Assembly (NCBI GenBank): GCA_964419545.1
Contig: CAYQQU010000010.1
Coordinates: 58,235-122,234, forward strand
Length of the DNA stretch: 64,000 nt
DNA from: CAYQQU01 sp964419545
Lineage (GTDB): Bacteria > Bacteroidota > Bacteroidia > Chitinophagales > Saprospiraceae
Reading direction: 5' to 3'
Shown here: piece by piece, positions 8,268-16,023 of the stretch
Layout: every line of letters starts with the position of its first letter
Position numbering within the stretch: position 1 is the stretch's first letter
Notes under the pieces: model-generated
Database searches by the model: none
What the model saw: only the letters and a program-made list of their open reading frames with translations
Told to the model about the DNA's origin: nothing
Made by a program: the position numbers and the translations under genes

Positions 8268-9155
8268 TTACGCTCCGTTGATCTCCGCATACCACTTCGC
8301 CAGTTCCTCCCCGATCAGGTGGGGATTGTCTTCCTGGAGATAGTGCAGCCCCGGGCCGATATCGACCTTGCGGATATTGGGTAAATTCTGCCCGATCCAC
8401 TCCGCTGCCTTTTGGGGGATAAGCCCGCCGGGGTCGCCGTGGAAAAGCAATTTGGGGACCGGCGTTTCCTGGAGCCACCGGAAGTACCGGCTGACGATCT
8501 CGTGCATGTCGGCGGGTTGGCCTTCGATGGGAATCTCCAGGGGCCACTGGCGCACCGGCTTACGGCTCTTGGCGTCGGGATAGGGCGACCGGTAGAATTG
8601 CTTCTCGGCCGGGGTGAGCTTGCGTACAATGGCGCTGGGCAGAATATTATTCACGAACACATTCATCACCGAGATCATAAAATAGCCGACGTAGGGCGTG
8701 CGCATCAGCTGGAAGCCCGTCTTGAAGCCGCCGGGGAATTCCGACCATTTTACCGGCCGGTAGATGGCCTCCATAAAGGCGATGCCCTTGATGTTGTCCG
8801 GGTGTTGGGAGGCGTAGTGGAACCCCAGGCCCGACCCCCAGTCGTGGATCACCAGGGTGATGTTGCGCAGGTCCATCTTCTCGATGAATTCCTCGAGATA
8901 GGCGTAATGGGTGGTGAAGCGGTAGTCGAGGTCGGGCTTGTCGGATTTACCCATCCCGATCAAATCGGGCGCGATGACGCGCGCGTGGGGCGCAAGGTAA
9001 GGCATGATGTTGCGCCACAAGTAACTGGATGTAGGATTGCCGTGCAGAAAAAGGACCGGATCGCCGGCGCCGTCTTCGACGTAGTGCATTTGCGAACCTT
9101 TGACTTCCAGGAATTGCGAGGGATAAGGAAAATCGGCGGAAATGGGCTGGCTCAT
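8268..9155 (-). CDS. Haloalkane dehalogenase (alpha/beta hydrolase)
   Basis: 295 residues. All residues of a subfamily II haloalkane dehalogenase are visible: nucleophile Asp105 in HDWGSGLG, halide-binding Trp106, second halide ligand Asn40 in HGNPTSSYLWR, acid Glu129 (FMEAIYRPV) and base His271 (GPGLHYLQED). The cap domain lies at about 132-215. These enzymes hydrolyse the carbon-halogen bond of haloalkanes to an alcohol, halide and proton in the cytoplasm (EC 3.8.1.5). Length and spacing match DhaA/LinB-like proteins. An MFS transporter follows on the same strand. The natural substrate is unknown. Confidence 0.93.
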   Translation of the reverse strand: MSQPISADFPYPSQFLEVKGSQMHYVEDGAGDPVLFLHGNPTSSYLWRNIMPYLAPHARVIAPDLIGMGKSDKPDLDYRFTTHYAYLEEFIEKMDLRNITLVIHDWGSGLGFHYASQHPDNIKGIAFMEAIYRPVKWSEFPGGFKTGFQLMRTPYVGYFMISVMNVFVNNILPSAIVRKLTPAEKQFYRSPYPDAKSRKPVRQWPLEIPIEGQPADMHEIVSRYFRWLQETPVPKLLFHGDPGGLIPQKAAEWIGQNLPNIRKVDIGPGLHYLQEDNPHLIGEELAKWYAEINGA

Positions 9156-9197
9156 GATATGGTGTGGTGTTTCGGTTTTGATTTGCGGCCTTGCGGT

Positions 9198-9578
9198 TTA
9201 TTCAGCAATTACAGTCAACACTTTGTCGATCAACGCGCCGGCTTTGAACGGCGGGTTGGACTGACCGATATTCGAAGACAGGGTGATCCGGTGAGCGGGG
9301 CAGTACGCCAGAATGGAGCCGTAAAATCCGCCGTGCCCGTAAAAGACCTTGCCGTTGATTTCGTACCGGTACAAGCCCAGCCCGTAATGGGCGCCGAAGC
9401 GTTCGGTAGCGGAAATATCGGTCATTTTATCCAAAGTCGCCCGGTTTTTGAAAAACTGAAGCCCGAACAAAGCCTTGATGAAATCGACCAGCTCCCGGGT
9501 AGTGGAAACGATGCCTCCGCCGGCCCATTCCCGCACAGTATTGATTTTTGTCAAAAAATCGCATCCGCCACAAAACAA
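9198..9578 (-). pseudogene. Remnant of a beta-lactamase-like serine hydrolase
   Basis: The frame encodes only the last third of a class C beta-lactamase/DD-peptidase-like hydrolase: EWAGGGIVSTTRELVDFIKALF, then YGLGLYRYEI, and GHGGFYGS, which corresponds to the HxG motif of the family. The N-terminal domain with the SxxK and YxN motifs is missing; family members are normally 350 residues or more. The first 10-15 residues (MFCGGCDFLTK) look like unrelated sequence reading into the homologous part. Probably a decayed gene left by a deletion. It lies 42 bases downstream of the dehalogenase start. Confidence 0.7.
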
Positions 9579-9639
9579 AGTTTAAACTTCAGTGTTTAAA
9601 CATTATTATTTTTATCATTAACGCAAAACCAAACGCACC

Positions 9640-9999
9640 ATGGCCACCATCAAAGAAAACGTAGATCAGCTCAACAACATGATCCTCAAGGGCGAATTGC
9701 TCGATGCATTTGACAAGTTCTACGCCGACAACGTCGTAATGCAGGACAACGACACCCCGGCGCGCGTCGGCAAGAAAGACTGCCGCGACTTCGAGGAGGC
9801 TTTTGTCAACAACCTGACCGCCTTCCGCGGCGCCCAGCTCAAGAACGTGCTCGTCAGCGAAGAAGCCGGCATCTCCGCCTGCGAATGGCAGTTCGATTAC
9901 ACCCACAAAGAATGGGGCGATCGCAATTACACCCAGGTAGCGGTACAGCGCTGGGAAGACGGCAAGATCGTCAGCGAGAACTTCCTGTACAAAGGGTAA
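9640..9999 (+). CDS. SnoaL-like / NTF2-fold protein
   Basis: 119 residues. The N-terminus (IKENVDQLNNMILKGELLDAFDKFYADNVVMQDNDTP) and the cone-shaped alpha+beta pattern with a final strand VAVQRWEDGKIVSENFLY are typical of the SnoaL-like polyketide-cyclase fold. Members range from isomerases to non-catalytic proteins, so no reaction is proposed. It is transcribed alone, divergent from the hydrolase remnant and followed by a strong hairpin. Confidence 0.85.
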   Translation: MATIKENVDQLNNMILKGELLDAFDKFYADNVVMQDNDTPARVGKKDCRDFEEAFVNNLTAFRGAQLKNVLVSEEAGISACEWQFDYTHKEWGDRNYTQVAVQRWEDGKIVSENFLYKG

Positions 10000-10007
10000 A
10001 TTCTCGT

Positions 10008-10038
10008 AAGCAGAGGAGCATTACGGGCTCCTCTGCTT
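10008..10038 (+). terminator. Hairpin after the SnoaL-like gene
   Basis: AAGCAGAGGAGC and GCTCCTCTGCTT form a perfect 12 bp stem with a 7 base loop, nine bases after the stop codon. There is no long T-run after it, but position and stem strength fit an intrinsic terminator. Confidence 0.65.
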
Positions 10039-10043
10039 CACCT

Positions 10044-10138
10044 CAGCGATTCTCGGTTTGAAACCCTGTTGTGCTTACGTCCCAGCGGAATTAGCTATCA
10101 GTAGCCTATAATGCTTACTGCCAAACCGAAAATCGCTG
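10044..10138. repeat. Family 5 inverted-repeat element (95 bp)
   Basis: The ends CAGCGATTCTCGGTTTG and CCAAACCGAAAATCGCTG are inverted repeats with one mismatch. The interior, read on the minus strand (ataggctactgatagcta, ccgctggga, gtaagcacaacag), is matched by the sequence at 44514-44610, and a piece of its end recurs near 52867. No coding capacity. Confidence 0.7.
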
Positions 10139-10212
10139 GCTCTACCTCATAGTTAACTGAGAGCATCCCTCCGAAACAAGGCATCCGAAAGACCGCATAC
10201 CGCAAATCATTT

Positions 10213-10803
10213 TCACTCCGTCTCTCCTCTGGACAATTTCTCCAGATCCAGCTTTAGCGCTTTGGCGACATCCGCCATCTCTTTCTGTTTTCTGATATGT
10301 CCGGCCAGTTCATGCATGGCGTCGCGGAATTCGAGGAGGTAGTCCTCGTGAATGTTGCCCAGCAGTTTCTGCAGCTTCAGGGCGCGCTTGACGACGTACT
10401 CGTTGAGGGTGCGCGATTTATGGGCGGGAAAGCGGTGCAAATGGCGTCCGGCCAGGGCCAGCGCCCGGTTGAGCATGTAGAAGTTGAGGTCGATCTCGCC
10501 GATCTTGTCTTTAGTGATCTTGACGTGCTGATTGATCAGGCCGCTGAGGGCGCGCAGGTCGAGCAGCAGGTAGCCTGGGGAATAGAAATGGGTCGTTATT
10601 TGTTCCAGCGCCTGGTCGATCTCGCGGCGGACGTCCTCGCGGCGCAGCTCGGTGGTGTCGCCGTCTTCCAGGAGTTTAAATTCCAACTGTTGCACCAGGT
10701 TGGCGTCTTTGGGCAGCAGGCGGAGCAGGAGCTTGTCTTTCTCTCGCGGCGACAGGGCCAGGACGGCTTGTTTGAGTTCGTCGGATAGTTTGGTGCGCGG
10801 CAT
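10213..10803 (-). CDS. Conserved-looking hypothetical protein, helical
   Basis: 196 residues, strongly charged and mostly helical, without signal peptide or membrane segment. The beginning PRTKLSDELKQAVLALSPREKDKLLLRLLPKD is a recognisable motif-like block (a helix that treats Ser-Pro-Arg-Glu-Lys as cap), followed by two long helices. I do not recognise a domain with a known function. It is transcribed alone. Codon use and the stable open frame support a real gene. Confidence 0.75.
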   Translation of the reverse strand: MPRTKLSDELKQAVLALSPREKDKLLLRLLPKDANLVQQLEFKLLEDGDTTELRREDVRREIDQALEQITTHFYSPGYLLLDLRALSGLINQHVKITKDKIGEIDLNFYMLNRALALAGRHLHRFPAHKSRTLNEYVVKRALKLQKLLGNIHEDYLLEFRDAMHELAGHIRKQKEMADVAKALKLDLEKLSRGETE

Positions 10804-10830
10804 GGGTAATTCGGTTGACAGGGTACGAAC

Positions 10831-10993
10831 CCCGGATTATTCATGGATTAATCTATTGCCGGCCGCCATTCTGTCCCGCTCACTCACCGTATCCGGGATA
10901 CCTGCCTGCGGCAGGTAGGCGCCTGCGTGCAGCCCTCCTGTGCGGACGCAAGCATGACAACCGTTATGACGAAGAGCCCATGAATAATCCAGG
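10831..10993. repeat. Family 1 inverted-repeat element (copy B, 163 bp)
   Basis: Ends CCCGGATTATTCATGG and CCATGAATAATCCAGG. The interior shares gccggccgccattctg, cactcaccgtatccggg and a small hairpin cctgcctgcggcagg with copies C and E. It contains no frame of interest. It is followed 11 bases later by the family 4 element. Confidence 0.82.
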
Positions 10994-11004
10994 TAAAGTT
11001 GTTA

Positions 11005-11165
11005 AGGAACGTTTAAAAAATAACTTCGACATTTTGACTGCTTCTTTTGGAGCTATACTTCGTTGAAAATACTCGCCGTAGCTTCGGCTATGCCTGTGCT
11101 TTTCGCCTCGTCTAGCTCCAAAATAACCTACTCGAAATTGACAAACTTATTCTTTGAACGTTCCT
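11005..11165. repeat. Family 4 inverted-repeat element (161 bp)
   Basis: Long imperfect terminal inverted repeat: AGGAACGTTTAAAAAATAA at the left and, reverse-complemented from the right, AGGAACGTTCAAAGAATAA. A second nested pair, TTTTGGAGCTA and TAGCTCCAAAA, lies inside. Single copy in this window. No coding capacity; size and structure fit a non-autonomous transposable element. Confidence 0.65.
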
Positions 11166-11179
11166 AAACAAACAAAAAA

Positions 11180-11230
11180 ACCGGATTTTTCCTACTTTTT
11201 CGATATCCAAAAATTAAATGCGATTGCCCT
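11180..11230. repeat. Family 2 element, right half
   Basis: ggatttttcctactttttcg followed by atccaaaaattaaatgcg and attgccct matches the right half of the complete family 2 copies at 15843 and 44733. The left half is missing. It directly abuts the GTG start of the next gene, so that gene's leader derives from the repeat. Confidence 0.7.
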
Positions 11231-11233
11231 TCC

Positions 11234-12478
11234 GTGGAAAACGATGAAGCCATAGCAAAACTACTGGATCAACTCCCCGACCGCGCTCCCGGCCGCCTCG
11301 CCCTCAAGGTCAAGCCGTCGGTGGAGCCCATCGTGCGGCGCGGCCATCCCTGGCTGTTCGAATCCGCCATCGCCCGGCAAAAAGGAGAGGGGCGGGCCGG
11401 CGACCTGGCCATCCTGTTCGATCGCAAGAAGAACCAATTTCTGGCGGCCGGCTTGTTCGACCCCCATTCGCCGATCCGCGTCAAGCTGTTGCAGTTCAAC
11501 ACCCCTGCCGCCATTGACGGCGCCTGGTTCGAGGGCAGGATCGCGCAGGCCTACGAGCGGCGGCGCCCGCTCTTCGAAACGGATACCGACAGCTACCGCC
11601 TGGTCTTCGGCGAGAACGACGGACTGCCCGGGCTCGTCGCCGACGTCTACGCGCACGTGCTGGTGGTGAAATTGTACTCCCTCATCTGGTTGCCTTACCT
11701 GCGCCTGGTATTGCCCGCGCTGCTGCGCGCCGGCGCCTGTACGGCGCTCGTGCTGCGCCTCAGCCGTCAGCTGCAGCGCCGGCCCGACGACCTGGCGGGC
11801 CTCTACGACGGGCAGGTGCTCTGCGGCGAACTGCCCGATCCCGAGGTCGTCTTCCGCGAACACGGTTTGCGCTTTATTGCCGATGTCGTCCACGGCCACA
11901 AGACCGGCTTCTTCCTCGACCACCGCCACAACCGGCGGCGCGTGGGCGAGCTGGCCGCCGGGAGGCGCGTGCTCGACGTCTTCGCCTACGCCGGCGGCTT
12001 CTCCGTCCACGCGCTGGCCGGCGGCGCCGCCGAGGTGGTCAGCCTCGACATCAGCGAACCCGCCCTGGCGATGGCCCGCCGCAACGCGGCCCTTAACTTC
12101 CCCAAGTCAAACCACCGCACCCTAGCCGTCGACGCTTTCGCCGGACTGGAACAACTGCGCGGCGCCGGCGAGACCTTCGACCTGCTCATCGTCGATCCGC
12201 CCGCTTTCGCGAAAAGCGACAAGGAACGAGCGGCTGCCCTGCAGAGCTACGCCCGCCTGGTGCGCCTCGCCGCTCCGCTGGTGCGCCCCGGCGGCCTCCT
12301 CCTCCTGGCCTCCTGCTCCAGCCGCGTCTCCGCCGACGAGTTCTTCGACCTGGTCCAAAAAGAACTTTCTGCTACCGGCCGGCCGTTCCGGGAGCTGGAA
12401 CGCACTTTCCACGATATCGACCATCCCATCGGCTTTGCAGAAGGGGCGTATTTGAAGGCGGGGTATTATGGGCTGTAG
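11234..12478 (+). CDS. RlmI-like class I rRNA (cytosine-C5) methyltransferase
   Basis: 414 residues from a GTG. An N-terminal PUA-like RNA-binding domain (about 22-95, RRGHPWLFESAIARQKG), a middle EEHEE-like domain (FGENDGLPGLVADVY) and a Rossmann methyltransferase domain (about 190-414) with the SAM loop VLDVFAYAGGFSV, the acidic end VVSLDIS and the catalytic-loop motif DPPAFAKS. This order matches RlmI/YccW, which makes 5-methylcytosine in 23S rRNA; the family also contains other RNA methyltransferases, so the exact base is not certain. Its start codon lies three bases after a repeat end; an internal start at a later Met would cut the PUA domain, so the GTG is preferred. Confidence 0.88.
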   Translation: MENDEAIAKLLDQLPDRAPGRLALKVKPSVEPIVRRGHPWLFESAIARQKGEGRAGDLAILFDRKKNQFLAAGLFDPHSPIRVKLLQFNTPAAIDGAWFEGRIAQAYERRRPLFETDTDSYRLVFGENDGLPGLVADVYAHVLVVKLYSLIWLPYLRLVLPALLRAGACTALVLRLSRQLQRRPDDLAGLYDGQVLCGELPDPEVVFREHGLRFIADVVHGHKTGFFLDHRHNRRRVGELAAGRRVLDVFAYAGGFSVHALAGGAAEVVSLDISEPALAMARRNAALNFPKSNHRTLAVDAFAGLEQLRGAGETFDLLIVDPPAFAKSDKERAAALQSYARLVRLAAPLVRPGGLLLLASCSSRVSADEFFDLVQKELSATGRPFRELERTFHDIDHPIGFAEGAYLKAGYYGL

Positions 12479-12601
12479 GTTTTTTTAGAAGTGGAGAATT
12501 AGGTGAACTTGAAAATGATGAAGTGGGACACAAAACGGTAGTCCATGCATTTGAGATTGATCCTGCTCACCGTTGAGGCTCTTCGTTGAAATTCGTCGTG
12601 G

Positions 12602-12768
12602 ACCACTCGGCGCCCCGCTTTTAGGCGGACCACTCGGAGCCCCGCCTTTAGGCGGGACCACTCGGAGCCCTGCCTTTAGGCGGGACCACTCGGCGCCCCG
12701 CCTTTAAGCGGGACCACTCGGCGCCCTGCCTTTAGGCGGGACCACTCGGAGCCCCGCCTTTAGGCGGG
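12602..12768. repeat. Tandem array of GC-rich hairpin units
   Basis: Six head-to-tail copies of a unit of about 28 bases beginning ACCACTCGG and ending in the hairpin CCCGCCTTTAGGCGGG, with small differences between copies (gagcc/gcgcc, ccccg/ccctg). Too short and too regular in the spacers to be a CRISPR array. Located just after the methyltransferase gene. Confidence 0.8.
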
Positions 12769-12776
12769 TCCGTGCC

Positions 12777-12798
12777 CGCCGCTTTAGCGGCGTTTTTT
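12777..12798 (+). terminator. Intrinsic terminator after the methyltransferase
   Basis: CGCCGC and GCGGCG form a 6 bp GC stem with loop TTTA and are followed by TTTTTT. It closes the tandem hairpin array and is the first good terminator after the methyltransferase stop at 12478. Confidence 0.7.
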
Positions 12799-12924
12799 CT
12801 TTAGATAAAGAATGCCGCCTGCCATGATCGGGGTTAAGGAAAAAGGTTTGAAACTTCCTTTGGGAACCGAAGAAGTGGGACACAAAAAATACCTTAACCC
12901 TTCTTTTATCGGGAGGAGAAACTC

Positions 12925-13074
12925 AGGACAATCGCATTTAATTTTTAGCCCTCGAAAAAGTAGGAAAAATCCTCGTTTTCACCTCGATCCTAAAGGAAGA
13001 ACGAGGATTTTTCCTTCTGTTCCATATGAATTTATGGCAATTGAGCGGTAGCATCTTTTAAATGCGATTGCCCT
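12925..13074. repeat. Family 2 inverted-repeat element (copy a, 150 bp)
   Basis: Ends AGGACAATCGCATTTA and TAAATGCGATTGCCCT. It lies in the opposite orientation to the copies at 15843 and 44733 and shares with them the inner arms around aaatcctcgttttcacctcg. The 12 bases before it (GAGGAGAAACTC) and after it (GCGGAGAAACTA) agree at 10 of 12 positions, like the direct repeats beside the other two full copies. Confidence 0.82.
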
Positions 13075-13133
13075 GCGGAGAAACTAAAACAATTCGTTCG
13101 TTGTTTTTAATTTAGAAAAATACAGAACGCTCA

Positions 13134-13295
13134 GAGCTTGTTTGGAGGTAGTGCTTTTGAAGCGAAAAACTCAGATTTTGGGTTCTCCCGAAGGGATTTT
13201 TCCGGCTCATAGCAGCGCTACGGGTCGGAAAAATGCCACAGGGAGGTTCCAAAAGCTGGGTTTTGCAGCCAAAATGACTACCTCCAAACAAGCTC
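13134..13295. repeat. Family 3 inverted-repeat element (copy 1, 162 bp)
   Basis: Perfect 12 bp ends GAGCTTGTTTGG and CCAAACAAGCTC, extending imperfectly to about 26 bp. TCA stands on both sides and may be a 3 bp target duplication. The element ends 14 bases before the start codon of the next gene, so it may have supplied part of its promoter or leader. A second copy lies at 46477. Confidence 0.8.
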
Positions 13296-13309
13296 TCAAC
13301 CATTCGGCC

Positions 13310-13831
13310 ATGGCGCAGAAGGATCACAAGTCGGGCAAGTTGTCGGGTTTCGTCCGGTGGGCGAAAGGCGTGGCGAAAGCATTCGGGAAAGACGTGTGGG
13401 AGAAGTTCTGGGACGAACTCACCAAAACCACCGCGCGCATCATCATTATCCTGCTCGCCGTCGGGCTGCTCGGCGGCTACACCCTCTTCGACCGCATCAA
13501 AGCGTGGCAGGAGCAGCAACGCGAGAGGGTGGAGCGCTGCCTGGAAGGCCGCGTGGTAGACGGGCTGTGGGGTAACGTCATCGACAGCGTCTACGTCGGC
13601 ATTGTCGGTATCGGCGAGGCGACGAGCGTCACCGACGCACAGGGGAAATTCCGCATCTGCTTCGACCTGCCCAAGAACCAGGAAACGGTCGACCTGTCGT
13701 TCAATAAAAAAGGCTACGTGCCGGATATCTTCCACGAAGAAGCCATCCTGATCGACAATAAAACCGGCGACTATCGCAAAAATTACGTCCTCAATCCCGA
13801 TCATTCCTACGTGCTGGAACTGGAAAGGTAG
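13310..13831 (+). CDS. Membrane-anchored protein with carboxypeptidase-regulatory-like domain
   Basis: 173 residues from the ATG at 13310; the frame is open further upstream, but only through the family 3 repeat. A basic N-terminus (about 1-40) is followed by one membrane helix (about 42-62, TTARIIIILLAVGLLGGYTLF) and then a beta-sandwich domain (about 80-170) with CLEGRVVDGLWGNVI and DSVYVGIVGIGEATSVTDAQGKF-type strands, as in CarboxypepD_reg-like folds of Bacteroidota. The fold suggests a binding or scaffold role in the periplasm. Function unknown. A related small protein follows. Confidence 0.78.
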   Translation: MAQKDHKSGKLSGFVRWAKGVAKAFGKDVWEKFWDELTKTTARIIIILLAVGLLGGYTLFDRIKAWQEQQRERVERCLEGRVVDGLWGNVIDSVYVGIVGIGEATSVTDAQGKFRICFDLPKNQETVDLSFNKKGYVPDIFHEEAILIDNKTGDYRKNYVLNPDHSYVLELER

Positions 13832-13982
13832 GCGCCTGATATTGCATGTTTGAAAATAAAGATTTAAATTACAATTTATCGAAACCGATATATTGATTTT
13901 CGAAGCATGGTGGCGAGGTGTCGGTTTCCGGAAAATCCAAAAACGCAGATTGAATTATCCAAACCGACAACACCCATAAACC

Positions 13983-14633
13983 ATGACCACAAGGCTTTCC
14001 CTCCTGGTCTTACTCCTGATCTCCCTGGCTGCCTGGTTGGTTTTTGTGGCCCTGCATCCCCGTGCGGCTTCTTACGTCATCAAAGGCAAACTATCCGTCG
14101 ATGACCGGAGCTCGGTGATCGGCGCGGTCGTCTATTTCACGCAGGAAGATCGGGCGCCCGACCGCTTCGACGAATTGCACAAAGCCCGCGTACAGCCCGG
14201 CGGCTTTTTCGATACCCGCTTTAACGGTACGCCCAACCGGCCGGTATATCTTTACGCTTGCAAACAAGGCTATACCACCGTGCGCACGGCGGTCATGCTG
14301 TCCGGACCAGGCGCCACCATCCGGCTCGACGAACCGCTGCTCATCTCCAGCCTGCCTTATTCCCGCCCTTATAACGAATTCATCGAAGAACAGGAAGCCC
14401 TGGAAGTGCTCGCTTACGAAGACGAGTGCCTCAGTCGCCTCAAGGGCCGTCGGCCCATCCAGCGCGTCCGTTTTTTCGAAGATTACCAGAAGCTGCCCGT
14501 CAATTGCGGGCCCGGCCAGCCCTTCGAGGTCTGCCGCGCCAAGCTCGGCATCGACGGCAGGGTGAGCGCCCGCCATTCCTACATCGCGATCCAGCCGGCG
14601 GGCAATCCGGTTTACATCGGCAAACGGGATTAG
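13983..14633 (+). CDS. Hypothetical exported or anchored beta-rich protein
   Basis: 216 residues. A hydrophobic N-terminus (about 5-26, LSLLVLLLISLAAWLVFVAL) is a signal peptide or anchor. The next region (YVIKGKLSVDDRSSVIGAVVYF, GGFFDTRFNG, YLYACKQGYTTV) resembles a carboxypeptidase-regulatory-like beta-sandwich, as in the gene before it, and the last third has four Cys residues that could form disulphides. No known function. The 151 bases between the two genes show no clear terminator, so they may be co-transcribed. Confidence 0.75.
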   Translation: MTTRLSLLVLLLISLAAWLVFVALHPRAASYVIKGKLSVDDRSSVIGAVVYFTQEDRAPDRFDELHKARVQPGGFFDTRFNGTPNRPVYLYACKQGYTTVRTAVMLSGPGATIRLDEPLLISSLPYSRPYNEFIEEQEALEVLAYEDECLSRLKGRRPIQRVRFFEDYQKLPVNCGPGQPFEVCRAKLGIDGRVSARHSYIAIQPAGNPVYIGKRD

Positions 14634-14637
14634 GGTT

Positions 14638-15747
14638 CTATCCCAAAAGTTTATTCGTCATTCGCACTCGCTGCGCCAGCACGCGCGCCAGGTTGCGCCA
14701 GATGACGGTGCGGTCGGCGGCATTTTCCAGGTAGTCGATCGCCGATTCGCTGAAGAGCACTACTTCCGTGTCGGGGCTGGCGGCGACGACGCGGGCCGTG
14801 CGGTGGGTGTGCAGTACGAAAGCGATTTCGCCGAAGATGTCCCCTTCGCCCAGCAGTACGGACGTCTTGTCGCTGATGATCACTTTGGCGACTCCTTTTT
14901 GTACAAAGCCGAAGGCTTTACCGCCGTCGTTCTCGCTGATCAGGACTTCTCCCTCCTCGCATTTGAGCATGACGGCGTGTTGCAGGAGCGCTTCCCGTCC
15001 TGCCGGGCTCAGTCCGTCGGTGAGCAGGGCGTGGCCGGCGAAGGCTTCTTCCTTTTCCGGGATGGGGGTAGCGCCCGTGCGCAGCTGTTGCTGATCGCGC
15101 ACCAGCTGATCGTACCACTCGCAGAAGGGGCGGTACGCGCTGAAGTCGACGCTGCGCATCATCGGCAGCACCGGCGCGTTGATGAGGGTGAGGTATTCGC
15201 GGTCGGGCAACAGGATCATGGGCAGGCGGATGAGGCCTTCCGGCGTTTTGCCCAGGGGGCCGAGCGGGCGCATGCCCACGCGCTTGTACAGGCCGTAATG
15301 GCCGGGATCGCCCGACATCACCGCCGCCTGGCCGCCGGCTTTCAGCACTTCCACAAAACAATGGCTCAGCAGGAGCAGCGCGGCCTGCGATTTCTCGTGC
15401 TGCGGATGGATGGCCAGCTGGCTGAAGACCACCAGGTTCGACCGTTGCTCCGGCTCGAAAATATCGAGTCGGAACTGGGCCGTCTTTCCGGCGACGGCCT
15501 GCATGGCTTCGGCATCGTACAAGCGTACGCAGACCACCAGTTCGCCGCTGGTGGTGTCCTGGCAGGCCGCCAACAGCGAAGAAACGTCAGGCACTCCTTC
15601 CACCGTCGACGTACCGTCGATGGCGCCCGCCGCGGCGACGAGGCGCCGGCACGCTTCTTGTTCTCCTTTTCCGGTCGGGAAATAAGCTCGGTAGGGGCCG
15701 ATCCAAAGGTCCCATCGCAGCGATATGGTTTCGATCAGGCTGGGCAT
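14638..15747 (-). CDS. GNAT-like acyltransferase fused to a cyclic-nucleotide-binding domain
   Basis: 369 residues. The first half (about 1-190) looks like an acyl-homoserine-lactone-synthase/FeeM-like GNAT fold: LDIFEPEQRSNLVVFSQLAIHP, a helix ALLLLSHCFVEVLKAGG and YGLYKRVGMRPLGP. The last part (about 240-360) is a CRP-type cyclic-nucleotide-binding domain: GEVLISENDGGKAFGFVQKG, LLGEGDIFGEIAFVLHTHRTARVVA, where FGEIAF and the following Arg are in the phosphate-binding cassette. No DNA-binding domain follows. Probable role: an acyltransferase controlled by a nucleotide, or by its own membrane product. The N-terminal assignment is less certain than the C-terminal one. Convergent with the upstream gene, four bases apart. 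Confidence 0.78.
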   Translation of the reverse strand: MPSLIETISLRWDLWIGPYRAYFPTGKGEQEACRRLVAAAGAIDGTSTVEGVPDVSSLLAACQDTTSGELVVCVRLYDAEAMQAVAGKTAQFRLDIFEPEQRSNLVVFSQLAIHPQHEKSQAALLLLSHCFVEVLKAGGQAAVMSGDPGHYGLYKRVGMRPLGPLGKTPEGLIRLPMILLPDREYLTLINAPVLPMMRSVDFSAYRPFCEWYDQLVRDQQQLRTGATPIPEKEEAFAGHALLTDGLSPAGREALLQHAVMLKCEEGEVLISENDGGKAFGFVQKGVAKVIISDKTSVLLGEGDIFGEIAFVLHTHRTARVVAASPDTEVVLFSESAIDYLENAADRTVIWRNLARVLAQRVRMTNKLLG

Positions 15748-15842
15748 GGCGGTCGTGTATTTGGTTCGGGGCAGGGCGGAGCGCCGCCCGGGTTAAGGTA
15801 GGAAAAAAAATGGTAAAGTCAGCTTTTTAGGTTCCTTCCGCC

Positions 15843-15993
15843 AGGGCAATCGCATTTAAAAGATGCTATCTCTCCATTGCCCTAAAATTCACATGCAACG
15901 GAAGGAAAAATCCTCGTTCTTCCTTTAGGATCGAGGTAAAAACGAGGATTTTTCCTCCTTTTTCGAGATCCAAAAATTAAATGCGATTGCCCT
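15843..15993. repeat. Family 2 inverted-repeat element (copy b, 151 bp)
   Basis: Ends AGGGCAATCGCATTTA and TAAATGCGATTGCCCT, perfect inverted repeats. The inner arms around aatcctcgttcttcct and aaaacgaggatttttcct can fold on each other. The 12 bases before (GTTCCTTCCGCC) and after (GTTCCTCCCGCC) agree at 11 positions. Straight after the right direct repeat comes a second left end, agggcaatcgcatttaaa (16006-16023), so the site has been used or duplicated twice. Confidence 0.88.
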
Positions 15994-16005
15994 GTTCCTC
16001 CCGCC

Positions 16006-16023
16006 AGGGCAATCGCATTTAAA
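16006..16023. repeat. Family 2 element, isolated left end
   Basis: AGGGCAATCGCATTTAAA is identical to the left end of the full copy beginning at 15843, and is also preceded by the same GTTCCTCCCGCC sequence. The rest of the element is absent; the following bases (tcacttcactacc) do not match. Confidence 0.7.

Larger units (their letters stand above)
10804..11233. other. Repeat-filled intergenic region
   Basis: This 430 base stretch is made almost entirely of repeats: family 1 copy B (10831-10993), the family 4 element (11005-11165) and the right half of a family 2 element (about 11180-11230), which ends three bases before the GTG of the methyltransferase gene. No gene is seen. Confidence 0.7.
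12479..13309. other. Repeat-rich intergenic region (831 bp)
   Basis: It contains, in order, a tandem array of six hairpin units (12602-12768), a terminator-like hairpin (12777-12798), a full family 2 element (12925-13074) and a full family 3 element (13134-13295). The remaining sequence shows no gene; the 79-residue frame at 12812 runs through repeat sequence. Confidence 0.7.

Noticed and set aside
12812..13051. 79-residue frame
   Set aside because: It runs through a family 2 repeat and has no independent protein signal.
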